This document shows, one piece after another, positions 12,805-23,003 of a stretch of 64,000 nt of DNA. This DNA is from Vibrio coralliilyticus. Its GTDB lineage: Bacteria > Pseudomonadota > Gammaproteobacteria > Enterobacterales > Vibrionaceae. The DNA lies in assembly GCF_024449095.1 (NCBI RefSeq), contig NZ_CP024627.1, positions 1 through 64,000 on the forward strand, in the 5' to 3' direction. Position numbers and translations under genes: made by a program. Positions within the stretch are counted from its first letter, which is position 1, and each line of letters opens with the position of its first letter. The notes under the pieces were generated by a model that searched no databases, was not told where the DNA came from, and worked only from the letters and a program-made list of their open reading frames with translations.

Positions 12805-13012
12805 AAATGTCGCTAAAGTGTGGTAAAAATCGGATATCTGGTGGAGAAATGCGATAGATCAAACTCTGTGCTAAATTCGTGTAAGGGCGTGATCGTTGAC
12901 ATATTAGTGTCGTACTTGTCATGCTAACTTAACGGTGTGAATGATGTTACTCAAGGTCAGAAGAATTCTGTTTTTTCTTCAAACACCTAGAGTATAGCGA
13001 GAGGGCAACATT

Positions 13013-13273
13013 ATGCTTACACGTTATATGGGGATGACCCCAAAAAGTCAGAGTTATCTATTCACTTTCGGCTTGGTACTGTGTTTACTGGCAATGGTAC
13101 TGACCGACATGTGGCTACCGATTGTTGCAGGTTCATTTGTGTTGACCGCATTGACGGTTGAGGCCTGGATTCGAGTCGCGCACATTATCCCCATGCATGA
13201 AGAAATGCGGGCAATGCGAAAACAGCTGAGAAAATTACAATCTGAAGTCCACACCATTGAATATGACGAATAA
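13013..13273 (+). CDS. Small conserved membrane protein of unknown function
   Basis: The gene encodes 86 residues, starting after the ribosome site GAGAGG. Two hydrophobic segments (about 16-36 and 38-53) are followed by a charged amphipathic C-terminal helix (EEMRAMRKQLRKLQSEVHTIE) that may form a coiled coil. It ends at a good terminator. I do not recognise a family. The position between mneA and tusA suggests a Vibrio core gene. The 208 bases between mneA and this gene hold no ORF of note. Confidence 0.7.
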   Translation: MLTRYMGMTPKSQSYLFTFGLVLCLLAMVLTDMWLPIVAGSFVLTALTVEAWIRVAHIIPMHEEMRAMRKQLRKLQSEVHTIEYDE

Positions 13274-13276
13274 ACA

Positions 13277-13303
13277 AACGGCTGCTCCAGGCAGCCGTTT
13301 TTC
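13277..13303. terminator. Bidirectional terminator between the 86-residue gene and tusA
   Basis: The perfect stem AACGGCTGC / GCAGCCGTT with a TCCAG loop has a T run on the plus side and an A-rich left flank, so it may also act on the minus strand for tusA. Confidence 0.85.
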
Positions 13304-13327
13304 ATTTCAATGAGTTTAGCGTTAACG

Positions 13328-13582
13328 CTAATCCATTCCTTTCTTGATCAGATACTGATAAGGCAGTTCTTCAGTTTGAGCCGCAATTAGCTGGTGATCC
13401 ATAAAGCGGCAGAAGCTCGGAATGTCACGTGTGGTGGATGGATCATCGGCTTTTACCAGCAGAATCTCACCCTCTTGCATGTTACGGATTGTCTTCCTGA
13501 CCATCATCACGGGCTCTGGGCAGCGCAGTCCTTCTGCCTCTAAAGTTTGGGTCGCCTGTTCTGAATTGATTGTCATGGTCAT
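13328..13582 (-). CDS. tusA: Sulfur carrier protein TusA
   Basis: TusA accepts persulfide sulfur from IscS and passes it to the TusBCD relay for 2-thiolation of tRNA wobble uridine. The 84 residues carry the active-site motif [12 protein letters not shown] (Cys near residue 21) and the family sequence [17 protein letters not shown]. Length and C-terminus ([10 protein letters not shown]) match E. coli TusA (81). It stands alone on the minus strand. The first of two closely spaced ATGs is given as start, and the second (13576) is possible. Confidence 0.95.
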   Translation of the reverse strand: MTMTINSEQATQTLEAEGLRCPEPVMMVRKTIRNMQEGEILLVKADDPSTTRDIPSFCRFMDHQLIAAQTEELPYQYLIKKGMD

Positions 13583-13711
13583 ATCTTTGGTTACCTCAAT
13601 AGGGGGTAGATAATACTGGTGAAGAAAAAATATTCAATAACCCCTTGGCAAAGCGATCAAATTGTTTTAACTTAGTTAACAAGTTGGTAACATTTAAAAC
13701 AAGGAGCGCTG

Positions 13712-13897
13712 ATGTTGACAGCTTTAGATCGTCTAACCATCTATTCCGTGCTGTGCTTTATTTCTTTTTGCGCACTTGTTTTACGTACACCAGCAGAATC
13801 GTCGTTTATGCCTTTGCTCGGCATGGTTGCGACGGTTGTAGGGATTTGGCTCGAGATGCATCGCTGGCCGAGCGCATCTGAAGAGCAAGAAAATTGA
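13712..13897 (+). CDS. Small hydrophobic membrane protein of unknown function
   Basis: A strong ribosome site (AAGGAG at 13701-13706) precedes this 61-residue frame. Two predicted membrane helices (about 9-24 and 32-47) are followed by a short acidic tail (EEQEN). A terminator follows. I recognise no family; a conserved small Vibrio membrane protein is the most likely reading, supported by the ribosome site and the terminator. Confidence 0.65.
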   Translation: MLTALDRLTIYSVLCFISFCALVLRTPAESSFMPLLGMVATVVGIWLEMHRWPSASEEQEN

Positions 13898-13976
13898 TGG
13901 TTGAACTTCCAACAACCATTCTCAATTGTAACTACGCTCAATTACATTCCGACACTATCCCCATTTTTCTTGGGCT

Positions 13977-14004
13977 TCCCCGCTGAAAGGCGGGATTTTT
14001 TTTA
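13977..14004 (+). terminator. Terminator after the 61-residue membrane protein
   Basis: The stem CCCGC / GCGGG with a TGAAAG loop at 13978-13994 is followed by a run of eight T after one A. Confidence 0.85.
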
Positions 14005-14054
14005 TCTAAAGAGTACAATTCAATAAATATACCCTTCATTTTAAGTGGCTATTT

Positions 14055-14996
14055 GTGGAATTAGAAGACATCTATCGCCGTGATCTGAATTTGCTGGTGG
14101 CGTTGCGGGTTTTAATCGAAGAGTGCAGCGTGAGTAAAGCAGCACATCGGCTTAATCTTAGCCAGTCTGCGATGAGCCGAGTGTTAGGTCGGCTGCGTGA
14201 TATGCTGGGTGACCCCTTGTTTACACGTCAGGGGCAGCATCTGATTCCAACCGAAAAAGCGCTCGAGGTCGACAAAGCACTGGGAGAGCCGTTGGAGTCG
14301 CTGCGTCAGGTGTTGTCTCCGATTCAAACTGAACCGCAAAGCTTTGAGAACACCTTCAATATCGCCACCACTGACTATGCGATGCAGACTATTCTGCCCT
14401 TTGCTTTGCCGCGTATTTATCAGGAAGCGCCTAATGTGTCGATTAACTTTCTGCCTCTGCAACATGACCGATTAGCTGATCAGTTGACGTATGAGGGAGC
14501 GGATTTAGCCATATGCCGACCCATTGGCCCAGTAGATCCACTACGCAGTGAAATTCTTGGGCGTGTAGGGGTTTTATGCCTTTTATCTAAACAGCACCCG
14601 TTGGCCAACATATCACTCAGTTTAAAGGATTACCTTACCTATCCACATGCGATGATCGCCATCAGTGATGGCGTCAAAACGTTAATTGAGCAGGCTCTGG
14701 TCGATCAGCCAAAACGAAAAATGGTGCTGCGGGCTTATCATCTGGAAGCGGCATTGGCCATTGTGGATACCATGCCGCTGATTATTACGGTGCCAGCGGA
14801 TTTAGCTTATCTGGTTGCAGAGCGTTACGACTTGGCGGTTAAACCTTTGCCGTTCCAATTCACGCCGTTTGATTATTCGATGATCTGGCATGCACGTTGC
14901 GAGCACTCACCGGCACAGGAATGGCTGCGATCTGTGGTGAGAGAAGAGTGTAGCCGTTTGATTGCCAAACGTATCGCAGATATGGGATTGGATTAA
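14055..14996 (+). CDS. LysR-family transcriptional regulator
   Basis: The 313-residue protein has the usual LysR plan: an N-terminal winged helix-turn-helix (about 8-67, with SVSKAAHRLNLSQSAMSRVLGRLR) and a periplasmic-binding-protein-like effector domain from about 95 to 300. The effector half looks like the NodD/LeuO-type subgroup. The start is GTG. The gene is convergent with acuI and shares a bidirectional terminator with it, so acuI is not a classical divergent target. Its targets and ligand cannot be told from sequence. Confidence 0.88.
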   Translation: MELEDIYRRDLNLLVALRVLIEECSVSKAAHRLNLSQSAMSRVLGRLRDMLGDPLFTRQGQHLIPTEKALEVDKALGEPLESLRQVLSPIQTEPQSFENTFNIATTDYAMQTILPFALPRIYQEAPNVSINFLPLQHDRLADQLTYEGADLAICRPIGPVDPLRSEILGRVGVLCLLSKQHPLANISLSLKDYLTYPHAMIAISDGVKTLIEQALVDQPKRKMVLRAYHLEAALAIVDTMPLIITVPADLAYLVAERYDLAVKPLPFQFTPFDYSMIWHARCEHSPAQEWLRSVVREECSRLIAKRIADMGLD

Positions 14997-15013
14997 CACG
15001 ATTTCGATCGATA

Positions 15014-15043
15014 CAAAAAGAGCCAGCAATGCTGGCTCTTTTA
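15014..15043. terminator. Bidirectional terminator between the LysR gene and acuI
   Basis: AAAAGAGCCAGC and GCTGGCTCTTTT form a perfect stem around AAT, with T runs reading out on both strands. Confidence 0.92.
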
Positions 15044-15058
15044 CTTTGAATCGTAGAA

Positions 15059-16039
15059 TTACAGCTTAATCACAACGCGACCTGTTACTTGACCGTTAGT
15101 GATGTCTTCTGCGTACTTTGGTGCATCGGCAAGAGCTACTTCAGTACAGGCTTGCTCAAAGTAGCTGTCAGGTAGTAGTTCAACCAGCTTTTCCCAAGCG
15201 GCGATACGCTTCTCTGTTGGGCACATCACTGAGTCTACGCCTTGCAAGCGAACATTACGCAGAATAAAAGGCATCACGGTTGTTGGTAGGTCAAAGCCAC
15301 CAGCCAAACCACATGCAGCTACTGCGCTGTTGTAATCCATTTGCGCCAGTACTTTAGCCAGTACTTTGCTGCCCACGGTATCAACGGCGCCAGCCCAAAC
15401 TTGTTTTTCCAGTGGGCGTGCGGGTTCTTCAAACTCGACACGATCAATGATGCGACTTGCGCCTAGCTTTTCTAGGAGAGGACCATTTTGTTCAATGCGG
15501 CCAGTCACTGCTGCTACTTTGTAGCCGAGCGTTGCCAATAGCGTTACCGCTACTGAACCCACACCACCACTGGCGCCTGTGACCAGAATTTCACCTGACT
15601 CAGGTTTGACACCAGCGTCGATAAGCGCTTGAACACACAGCATGGCAGTAAAGCCAGCGGTGCCAACCATCATGGCCTTTTTGCTGTCGATCCCTTTTGG
15701 CAGTGGTACCAACCAGTCTGCTTTTAGGCGCGCACGTTGAGCCATACCACCCCAGTGATTCTCACCCACACCCCAGCCAGTTAATACGACTTTATCGCCG
15801 ACTTGGTAACGTTCATCATCTGAGTGAGCAACGGTGCCTGCCATATCGATGCCCGGTACCATAGGGAAGTTGCGGATGATCTTACCTTTGCCAGTGATCG
15901 CCAGACCATCTTTGTAGTTGAGTGATGAGTAATCGACATCGATCAGTACGTCGCCTTGTGGTAACTGTGCTTCGTCGATTTGTTCTACAGAGGCGATGGT
16001 GCGTTTTTCTTCTTGGTTTAGAATCAGTGCGTTAAACAT
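15059..16039 (-). CDS. acuI: Acrylyl-CoA reductase (NADPH), YhdH/AcuI family
   Basis: This medium-chain dehydrogenase/reductase reduces acrylyl-CoA to propionyl-CoA, removing the toxic product of dimethylsulfoniopropionate cleavage in marine bacteria; E. coli YhdH is the relative. The 326 residues have the N-terminal GroES-like domain (DYSSLNYKDGLAITGKGKI near 36) and a Rossmann domain with VTGASGGVGSVAV near 153. There are no zinc-ligand cysteines, as expected for the quinone-reductase-like branch. It is monocistronic. The family is sure; the exact substrate is inferred. Confidence 0.88.
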   Translation of the reverse strand: MFNALILNQEEKRTIASVEQIDEAQLPQGDVLIDVDYSSLNYKDGLAITGKGKIIRNFPMVPGIDMAGTVAHSDDERYQVGDKVVLTGWGVGENHWGGMAQRARLKADWLVPLPKGIDSKKAMMVGTAGFTAMLCVQALIDAGVKPESGEILVTGASGGVGSVAVTLLATLGYKVAAVTGRIEQNGPLLEKLGASRIIDRVEFEEPARPLEKQVWAGAVDTVGSKVLAKVLAQMDYNSAVAACGLAGGFDLPTTVMPFILRNVRLQGVDSVMCPTEKRIAAWEKLVELLPDSYFEQACTEVALADAPKYAEDITNGQVTGRVVIKL

Positions 16040-16182
16040 AGATGGTCTCCACTACGCGGTAGCAAACATTTAAAAACTGATATTGAGTGTAGACTGAAAG
16101 TCACTATGACTAAAATGAAACTTTAGCATTATATACATGCATACAGTGCATTGTGGGAGGTCGTATTGGGCAGCAAAGAAAA

Positions 16183-16206
16183 AGCCAGTCATGTGACTGG
16201 CCTTTT
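16183..16206 (-). terminator. Terminator of the ilv operon
   Basis: The stem GCCAGTC / GACTGGC around ATGT at 16184-16201 has a T-rich exit on the minus strand (CTTTTTCTTT). It lies just after the ilvA stop. Confidence 0.85.
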
Positions 16207-16211
16207 GATGA

Positions 16212-17759
16212 TTAAGAAAGGAAAAACTGATATGACGGGTTGTTGGTTTCGTCTTTGCATTGATAGCCCAGCTCTCGCAAATGGGCGGAAAAGCGCGATA
16301 AGTCGGCTTCATCCAGTTCAAAACCACACAGTACTCGACCATAGTCGGCACCATGGTTGCGATAGTTGAACAGACTGATGTTCCAATGTGTACCTAATGT
16401 GCTGAGGAATTTCAGCAATGCACCTGGGTACTCTGGGAATTCAAAGCTGTATAGGCGTTCTTTAAGCTGCTTCGATGGTTTACCACCAATCATGTAACGA
16501 ATGTGCAGTTTGGCCATTTCGTCGTCTGACAAGTCGACCACAGGGTAACCACCTTCACGCAGATCGTGAATGATGTGTTCCAGCTCTTCCTGCCCACCTT
16601 GTAGACGGACACCAACAAAAATGTTGGCCAAATCGTCATCGTTGTAGCGGTAGTTGAACTCAGTGACCGCTCGGCCACCAATCAGGTTACAGAACTCAAA
16701 GAAAGCGCCTTGGCGTTCTGGAATCGTGACTGCCAGCAGGCCTTCACGTTTTTCACCCAGTTCACAACGCTCAGAGACGTAGCGCAGACCGTGGAAGTTC
16801 GTGTTTGCACCCGATAGAACAGTACCTAGGTTGCTGTTCTTAAGCTCGTTTTGCTCAGCGTACTTCTTCAAACCAGCTAATGCTAGCGCGCCAGAAGGCT
16901 CTGCGATAGCACGCGTATCTTCAAAGATGTCTTTGACTGCGGCGCAAATCTCATCGCTGGAAACGGTAATGTGCCCATCAAGGTATTTTTGACACAGGCG
17001 GAAGGTTTCTTCACCGATGCGTTTTACCGCGACGCCATCAGCAAACATGCTGACCTGATCGAGAACGACGGGCTCACCAGCATCTAAAGCGGCTTTAAGA
17101 CACGCTGAATCTTCAGGCTCAACTGCAATGACTTTGATTTCTGGCATCAGCTGTTTGACCAGCACTGCCACACCTGCCGCTAAACCTCCGCCACCAACTG
17201 GGACGAAGATATGATCGAGATGGCCATTCTGTTGCAGCATCTCCATACCAATAGTGCCTTGGCCCGCGATCACTAATGGGTGATCAAAAGGAGGCACAAA
17301 CGTATAGCCATGCTGTTCAGATAAACGCTCTGCTTCGGCTTTGGCTTCATCAAAGTTATTGCCGTGCAGTACCACGTGACCGCCAAAACCACGAACCGCT
17401 TCGACTTTAATGTCAGGTGTGGTTTTTGGCATCACAATTGTGGTTTTGATACCAAGCTTAGTACCAGAAAGCGCCATGCCTTGGGCATGATTACCCGCTG
17501 AGGCTGCAATCACGCCAGCTGCTTTTTGCGCTTCAGACAAACTGGCAACCATATTGTAGGCACCACGTAGTTTGAATGAATGAACAGGTTGGCGATCTTC
17601 GCGCTTGATTTGCACCTTGTTGCCAATTCGTTCACTCAGGCGTGGCATCTCCTGCAGAGGCGTCACCGTTGCGGCTTCATAAACCGGGGCTCTTAAGATA
17701 TGGCGCAGATAGTCTGCGCCAGTCTGTAGAGCTTTCCCTGAAAAGAGAGAATCAGACAT
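16212..17759 (-). CDS. ilvA: Threonine ammonia-lyase, biosynthetic
   Basis: IlvA converts threonine to 2-oxobutanoate, the first committed step to isoleucine, and is feedback-inhibited by isoleucine. The 515 residues match E. coli (514). The PLP-binding lysine lies in HSFKLRGAYNM near residue 62, and the glycine-rich phosphate loop VGGGGLAAGV is near 188. Two ACT-like regulatory domains fill the C-terminal third (from about 338 and 432). It is the last gene of ilvGMEDA and starts three bases after ilvD ends. Confidence 0.97.
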   Translation of the reverse strand: MSDSLFSGKALQTGADYLRHILRAPVYEAATVTPLQEMPRLSERIGNKVQIKREDRQPVHSFKLRGAYNMVASLSEAQKAAGVIAASAGNHAQGMALSGTKLGIKTTIVMPKTTPDIKVEAVRGFGGHVVLHGNNFDEAKAEAERLSEQHGYTFVPPFDHPLVIAGQGTIGMEMLQQNGHLDHIFVPVGGGGLAAGVAVLVKQLMPEIKVIAVEPEDSACLKAALDAGEPVVLDQVSMFADGVAVKRIGEETFRLCQKYLDGHITVSSDEICAAVKDIFEDTRAIAEPSGALALAGLKKYAEQNELKNSNLGTVLSGANTNFHGLRYVSERCELGEKREGLLAVTIPERQGAFFEFCNLIGGRAVTEFNYRYNDDDLANIFVGVRLQGGQEELEHIIHDLREGGYPVVDLSDDEMAKLHIRYMIGGKPSKQLKERLYSFEFPEYPGALLKFLSTLGTHWNISLFNYRNHGADYGRVLCGFELDEADLSRFSAHLRELGYQCKDETNNPSYQFFLS

Positions 17760-17762
17760 AAG

Positions 17763-19604
17763 CTAGTCCTCTAGCTTAGATTTGTCTCGTACCGCCCCTT
17801 TGTCAGCACTGGTTGCCATACTTGCATACGCTTTGAGTGCAAAAGAAACTTCGCGTTGACGATCGACAGGTTTCCAGCCTAGTTCGTCTTGTTTTACACG
17901 GCGCTCAGCAAGTTCCTGCTCTGAGACTTCTAGAGAAATAGAACGGTTTGGAATATCAATCGCGATCATATCGCCCTGTTTCACCAGACCAATCGCGCCA
18001 CCATTCGCCGCTTCAGGTGAAGCGTGACCAATGGACAGGCCAGACGTACCGCCAGAGAAGCGACCATCCGTCAGCAGAGCACACTCTTTACCAAGCCCCA
18101 TTGATTTCAGGTAAGTGGTTGGGTAAAGCATTTCCTGCATACCCGGGCCCCCTTTAGGACCTTCATAGCGGATTACTACTACATCGCCTGCTTTGACTTT
18201 GCCGCCTAAGATGCCTTCAACCGCGTCTTCCTGGCTTTCAAACACTACAGCAGGACCAGTGAATTTATGAATGCTCTCATCAACGCCAGCTGTTTTCACA
18301 ATACAGCCATCAAGAGCGATGTTGCCTGACAGAACAGCTAGGCCACCTTCTTGAGAGAACGCGTGATCGATTGAACGGATACAACCATCAGCGCGGTCAT
18401 AATCAAGACGATCCCAACGACAATCTTGTGAGAAAGCTTTGGTAGTACGAATGCCTGCAGGGCCTGCGCGGAAGAACTTCAATACATCTGCATCTTCCGT
18501 TTGGATGATGTCGTATTGTGCTAGCTGCTCTTTCATTGAAAGGCCGAGTACGGTGCGCGCATCATTGTGAAGCAAACCTGCGCGGTCTAGCTCACCGAGG
18601 ATAGCCATAACACCACCCGCGCGGTGTACGTCTTCCATGTGATATTTCTGAGTAGATGGCGCCACTTTACATAGGTGAGGCACTTTGCGAGATAAGCGAT
18701 CGATATCTTCCATATTGAAGTCAATCTCACCTTCTTGCGCAGCAGCGAGCAGGTGAAGAATAGTATTAGTTGAGCCGCCCATCGCGATATCAAGCGCCAT
18801 TGCGTTTTCGAATGCATCAAAAGTGGCGATATTGCGCGGTAGCGCCGATTCGTCATCTTGCTCGTAGTAACGGCGTGTCAGTTCAACGATACGTTTACCC
18901 GCGTTGATAAATAGTTCTTCGCGGTCTGCGTGTGTCGCTAGCATTGAACCGTTACCTGGCTGAGAAAGACCAAGCGCTTCAGTCAGGCAGTTCATTGAGT
19001 TCGCTGTGAACATACCTGAACATGAACCACATGTTGGACACGCACTGCGTTCGATCTGTTCACTTTGCTCATCTGAAACTTTCGGGTCTGCACCTTGGAT
19101 CATCGCATCAACCAAGTCTAGCTTGATGATTTGGTCAGAAAGCTTAGTTTTACCCGCTTCCATTGGACCGCCAGATACAAAGATTACTGGGATGTTAAGG
19201 CGCATTGACGCCATCAGCATTCCCGGAGTGATTTTGTCACAGTTGGAGATACATACCATGGCATCAGCACAGTGAGCATTCACCATGTACTCTACTGAGT
19301 CAGCGATAAGCTCACGAGATGGCAGTGAATAAAGCATGCCACCGTGACCCATTGCGATACCATCATCGACCGCGATGGTGTTGAATTCTTTGGCGATACC
19401 GCCTGCTTTTTCGATTTCACCGGCGACCAGTTGGCCCATATCTTTAAGGTGAACGTGGCCCGGTACAAACTGAGTGAATGAGTTCACGACTGCGATGATT
19501 GGCTTACCAAAATCTTCATCTTTTACGCCAGTTGCACGCCACAGTGCACGAGCACCCGCCATGTTACGACCGTGAGTGGTGGTTGCTGATCTGTATTTAG
19601 GCAT
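17763..19604 (-). CDS. ilvD: Dihydroxy-acid dehydratase
   Basis: IlvD dehydrates the dihydroxy acids to the 2-oxo acid precursors of valine and isoleucine. The 613-residue protein contains the iron-sulfur ligand motifs NCDKITPGM near 121 and [19 protein letters not shown] near 193, and the C-terminal segment [23 protein letters not shown] near 513. Length and motifs are standard. It lies between ilvE and ilvA in the operon, with 13 bases before and 3 bases after. Confidence 0.97.
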   Translation of the reverse strand: MPKYRSATTTHGRNMAGARALWRATGVKDEDFGKPIIAVVNSFTQFVPGHVHLKDMGQLVAGEIEKAGGIAKEFNTIAVDDGIAMGHGGMLYSLPSRELIADSVEYMVNAHCADAMVCISNCDKITPGMLMASMRLNIPVIFVSGGPMEAGKTKLSDQIIKLDLVDAMIQGADPKVSDEQSEQIERSACPTCGSCSGMFTANSMNCLTEALGLSQPGNGSMLATHADREELFINAGKRIVELTRRYYEQDDESALPRNIATFDAFENAMALDIAMGGSTNTILHLLAAAQEGEIDFNMEDIDRLSRKVPHLCKVAPSTQKYHMEDVHRAGGVMAILGELDRAGLLHNDARTVLGLSMKEQLAQYDIIQTEDADVLKFFRAGPAGIRTTKAFSQDCRWDRLDYDRADGCIRSIDHAFSQEGGLAVLSGNIALDGCIVKTAGVDESIHKFTGPAVVFESQEDAVEGILGGKVKAGDVVVIRYEGPKGGPGMQEMLYPTTYLKSMGLGKECALLTDGRFSGGTSGLSIGHASPEAANGGAIGLVKQGDMIAIDIPNRSISLEVSEQELAERRVKQDELGWKPVDRQREVSFALKAYASMATSADKGAVRDKSKLED

Positions 19605-19617
19605 CTTACTACTTCCT

Positions 19618-20562
19618 TTATTTTGCCGCGTCTGCTGGGTAAACGTAATCTAACCAGCCCCACTTATCTTCAGTGGTGCCGTTGAATAGTCCAAAGTAAG
19701 CTTCTTGCAGCTCTTTGGTGATAGGGCCGCGTTTACCGCTGCCTACGTCAATTTTATCTATGGTTGCAACAGGAACGACCTCTGCTGCAGTACCTGTCAT
19801 AAATACTTCGTCTGCCAGGTAAAGTGCTTCACGAGCAATATTTGCTTCGCGTACTTGGTAACCTTTGTCACGAGCGATAGTCATGATCGAATCACGAGTG
19901 ATGCCCGGAAGGATGGCGCTAGTTGCTGGTGGCGTGGTGATTACTCCATCTTTAATCACAAAGATGTTCTCACCTGCGCCTTCAGACAAATAACCATCAA
20001 CACTTAATGCAATACCTTCATCGTAGCCATGACGACGTGCTTCACCGCCAACCAGCAATGAAGATAGGTAGTTACCGCCAGCTTTCGCTGCGGTTGGAAT
20101 GGTGTTTGGCGCTGCACGGTTCCAGCTGGAAATCATTGCATCGACCCCTTTCTCCAAGGCTTCTTCACCTAGGTAAGAGCCCCATGGGAAAGCGGCGATG
20201 ATCAGATCCATTTCGGTGCCCTGCGGTGGACATACACCGAGGCCAACATTGCCGACAAAACCTAGCGGACGAATATAAGCGCTATCGAGTTTGTTCTCGC
20301 GCAGTGTTTCGCGCGTCGCTTCCATGATTTCATCCACAGAGTAAGGGATAGGGAAACGGTAGATTTTGGCGGAATCTTTGAGTCTTTTTGCATGCTCACG
20401 GTGGCGGAAGATAATTGGTCCTTTAGGCGTGTTGTAGCAGCGCACACCTTCAAACACTGAAGTACCGTAGTGCATCGCATGAGTCAGTACATGAACATTC
20501 GCTTCTTCCCAAGGTACTAGCTTGCCATTAAACCAAATGTAATCTGCTGTTTTAGTAGCCAT
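19618..20562 (-). CDS. ilvE: Branched-chain amino acid aminotransferase
   Basis: IlvE is a fold-type IV PLP enzyme that makes the final transamination to valine, leucine and isoleucine. The 314 residues (E. coli 309) start [20 protein letters not shown] and include [13 protein letters not shown] near 32, the PLP lysine in [14 protein letters not shown] near 160, and the phosphate-cup region PGITRDSIM near 222. It is placed between ilvM and ilvD, 12 and 13 bases apart. No anomaly seen. Confidence 0.97.
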   Translation of the reverse strand: MATKTADYIWFNGKLVPWEEANVHVLTHAMHYGTSVFEGVRCYNTPKGPIIFRHREHAKRLKDSAKIYRFPIPYSVDEIMEATRETLRENKLDSAYIRPLGFVGNVGLGVCPPQGTEMDLIIAAFPWGSYLGEEALEKGVDAMISSWNRAAPNTIPTAAKAGGNYLSSLLVGGEARRHGYDEGIALSVDGYLSEGAGENIFVIKDGVITTPPATSAILPGITRDSIMTIARDKGYQVREANIAREALYLADEVFMTGTAAEVVPVATIDKIDVGSGKRGPITKELQEAYFGLFNGTTEDKWGWLDYVYPADAAK

Positions 20563-20574
20563 TGTTGCCTTCCT

Positions 20575-20859
20575 TTATGCACAAATTTTTTGTTGTAGGT
20601 TGTTATTCGGTAGTTCGTCGCGGGCGATTTGTGTTACCTCAACCGTGCGCACATCCCAGAGCTTTTCAATCTGATTGGTCAGGAAGGAGATTGGACGATC
20701 GCTGTCGACAATGATCTCTACACTGGCAATTTTACTCTCATGGTTTTGCGTGCCTGCAACTTGCTTAACAATGAAACCACGGTGGCGAACCACACGAAGA
20801 ACACGCTCTAGCAGTACAGGTTTGTCGTCTGCTTTAATATCGATTAGATATCTTTCCAT
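20575..20859 (-). CDS. ilvM: Acetolactate synthase II small (regulatory) subunit
   Basis: IlvM is the small subunit that activates and stabilises acetolactate synthase II. The 94-residue ACT-domain protein has the family motif LLERVLRVVRHRGF near 15-28. I set the start at ATG 20859 (MERYLIDI), one base after the ilvG stop, as in other ilvGM operons. A longer frame from 20895 would add 12 residues inside ilvG and is unlikely. It is translationally coupled to ilvG. Confidence 0.93.
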   Translation of the reverse strand: MERYLIDIKADDKPVLLERVLRVVRHRGFIVKQVAGTQNHESKIASVEIIVDSDRPISFLTNQIEKLWDVRTVEVTQIARDELPNNNLQQKICA

Positions 20860-20860
20860 C

Positions 20861-22507
20861 TTAAGTGTTCTCCAGCATGTCATTGTTAGAAGCACCAGGC
20901 GGTACCAGTGGCCACACGTTTTCTTCTTCGTCGATCAGTACGTGAAGTAAGTAAGAAGTCTTACTCTCCAGCATTTCCTGAATCGCCGGCTCGACTTCTT
21001 CTTTTCTTGTGATCGTTTTTCCAGGGATATCAAACGCCTTCGCTAGGGTGACGAAATCCGGGTTGTCATCCAAAATAGTTTCACTGTGGCGGCCATCGAA
21101 GAACAGTGACTGCCATTGACGTACCATACCTAAGCGCTGGTTATTCAATAGAACGATTTTTACCGGAATTTGGCGACGCTTTAGTGTGCCCAGTTCCTGA
21201 ATGTTCATCATGAAAGAACCGTCACCTGTAATAAGGATAGACTGATCATCTGGGCGTGCGACTGCAGCCCCCATCGCGGCAGGAAGACCAAAGCCCATAG
21301 TGCCGAGACCAGCCGAGGTTATGAAGTTTTGTGGATCACGTGGTTGGATATGCTGTGCGGCCCACATCTGGTGCTGTCCGACATCGGTTGAAACCATTGA
21401 GCTGTCAGGCATCATATCAGACAGTTGCTTCAGTAAGCCTGGGGCGAAAATCAGATCACCCGGGTGATCATAACGCCACTTAAAACCGCTGCGTAGGCTT
21501 TCACTGTGTTTGACCCAAGGTGTGATGTCTTGTGTTAGTTCTAACTGAGGAAGAAGGGTATTGATATCACCGCGCAGTGGTGCATGGGCGTGACGCAGCT
21601 TGTTGATCTCAGCGGCATCGATATCGATATGGATAACGCGCGCATGTGGAGCGAACGTTTCCAGTTTGCCTGTTACTCGGTCATCAAATCGTGCGCCGAC
21701 CGCAATCAGTAGGTCACATTCCTGAACGACTAAGTTTGCGGCTTTAGTGCCGTGCATGCCCAGCATGCCAAGATAATGTGGATCATGACGCTCAATAGTG
21801 CCTAAGCCTTTCAAGGTGCTGACCGAAGGCATTGGATTGAGACGCAGGAATTGACGGACAGTATCAGTGGCTTTACCCAGTTGCACGCCACCGCCAACAT
21901 AGAATACCGGGCGGGTACTCTGTGAAAGAAGCTCCTGAGCGGCAGAAACGGCTTCTGCTTGGGGAACAGGAGTAGCTGGTGGTGTGAAAGGCGGTAAAAT
22001 ATGAGTGGGGGATTGTGCGAGCTGAACATCTTTAGCGATATCAACAATCACTGGGCCAGGGCGACCCGTTTTAGCGACTTCAAACGCTTCGGCTAATGTT
22101 GGGGCCAGGTCTTCAATTTCTGTTACTAGGTAGCTGTGCTTGGTACAGGATAGTGACATTCCTATCACGTCCATTTCCTGAAAAGCGTCTGTTCCGATGT
22201 GGGAACTGGCGACCTGGCCTGTGATTGCCACCATTGGGATCGAATCCATAAACGCATCGGCCAAACCGGTTACTAGGTTAGTGGCACCGGGACCGGATGT
22301 CGCCATACAGACTGCGACATCTTGAGTCGCACGTGCCATACCGATAGCGGCCATGGCTGCGCCTTGTTCGTGACGGCAGAGAATGTGTTCGACGCCACCG
22401 TCATATAGGGCGTCATAAATTGGCATGATAGCACCGCCCGGATAGCCGAATACGGTTTTAATGCCCTGTTGCTTTAATGCGGCTACGACTAATTCAGCAC
22501 CTGTCAT
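20861..22507 (-). CDS. ilvG: Acetolactate synthase II large (catalytic) subunit
   Basis: IlvG is a thiamine-diphosphate enzyme that condenses pyruvate with pyruvate or 2-oxobutanoate, the entry to valine/leucine and isoleucine synthesis. The 548 residues are full length, without the frameshift known from E. coli K-12. Conserved points are the catalytic Glu region [16 protein letters not shown] near 44, the FAD-site residues of the middle domain, and the ThDP/Mg2+ motif [14 protein letters not shown] near 427. It is the first structural gene after the ilvL attenuator. Confidence 0.97.
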   Translation of the reverse strand: MTGAELVVAALKQQGIKTVFGYPGGAIMPIYDALYDGGVEHILCRHEQGAAMAAIGMARATQDVAVCMATSGPGATNLVTGLADAFMDSIPMVAITGQVASSHIGTDAFQEMDVIGMSLSCTKHSYLVTEIEDLAPTLAEAFEVAKTGRPGPVIVDIAKDVQLAQSPTHILPPFTPPATPVPQAEAVSAAQELLSQSTRPVFYVGGGVQLGKATDTVRQFLRLNPMPSVSTLKGLGTIERHDPHYLGMLGMHGTKAANLVVQECDLLIAVGARFDDRVTGKLETFAPHARVIHIDIDAAEINKLRHAHAPLRGDINTLLPQLELTQDITPWVKHSESLRSGFKWRYDHPGDLIFAPGLLKQLSDMMPDSSMVSTDVGQHQMWAAQHIQPRDPQNFITSAGLGTMGFGLPAAMGAAVARPDDQSILITGDGSFMMNIQELGTLKRRQIPVKIVLLNNQRLGMVRQWQSLFFDGRHSETILDDNPDFVTLAKAFDIPGKTITRKEEVEPAIQEMLESKTSYLLHVLIDEEENVWPLVPPGASNNDMLENT

Positions 22508-22662
22508 CGTAAGCCTCCTTGGCTACCTAAGTAGCAATGTTGTGTTGTGCACGTCATGTGCGCTCCCATTCTTCCTGCCCGCTCGCGGCTGAGCTTTTTA
22601 TTTTGTGTCTACCTGACTTTTGTCAGTGTTTATTCTTTCGCTGATTCTCAGCGTTTAAGTTG

Positions 22663-22700
22663 AAAAAAACCCCCGGACTTCTCAGTGCGGGGGTTTTTTT
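22663..22700 (-). terminator. Attenuator of the ilv operon
   Basis: A GC-rich hairpin at 22670-22693 (CCCCCG / CGGGGG, inner ACT / AGT, TCTC loop) is flanked by T runs in both directions. On the minus strand it follows the ilvL leader peptide and precedes ilvG by about 160 bases, the position of the classical attenuator. Confidence 0.88.
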
Positions 22701-22711
22701 GAATTTGGTGT

Positions 22712-22801
22712 TTATTTTTCGCCCACCAGCCCCCGCGCGGAATCAATAATGACCACGATAATCAGGACAATCAGTGCGTTAATGCGGACGTTAAAATTCA
22801 T
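22712..22801 (-). CDS. ilvL: ilv operon leader peptide
   Basis: A 29-residue frame starts at ATG 22801 and holds 6 isoleucine, 5 valine and 3 leucine codons, including the run ALIVLIIVVII. It ends 12 bases before the attenuator hairpin. Stalling of ribosomes at these codons when branched-chain aminoacyl-tRNA is short would prevent the terminator from forming and allow transcription of ilvGMEDA. Product and role follow from composition and position. Confidence 0.9.
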   Translation of the reverse strand: MNFNVRINALIVLIIVVIIDSARGLVGEK

Positions 22802-22859
22802 ATTCTTTTTATGTTGTGCTTACGTAATATGGTACGAAATTGTTTGCGTCACTAGTGGT

Positions 22860-22888
22860 AACATAGAATTCCGTTACATGACAAGCAA
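22860..22888 (-). promoter_or_regulatory. Candidate sigma-70 promoter of ilvLGMEDA
   Basis: On the minus strand TTGCTT (22888-22883) and TATGTT (22865-22860) are separated by 17 bases, about 60 bases before the ilvL start. The match is moderate. The region 22802-23003 is the divergent spacer between ilvL and comM. Confidence 0.4.
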
Positions 22889-23003
22889 AAAGTCATTCTT
22901 TTTTCACATTCTCTCATCATCTCCCCAAGCTATATAACAAGATTGTTAAAAAGTTGACGTGTTATCAAACAGATAAATATTAAGTGGCCATGTGGGAGAA
23001 TTT

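Noticed and set aside
20860..20895. Twelve-residue longer IlvM
   Set aside because: Would overlap ilvG without a ribosome site; the family start fits ATG 20859.
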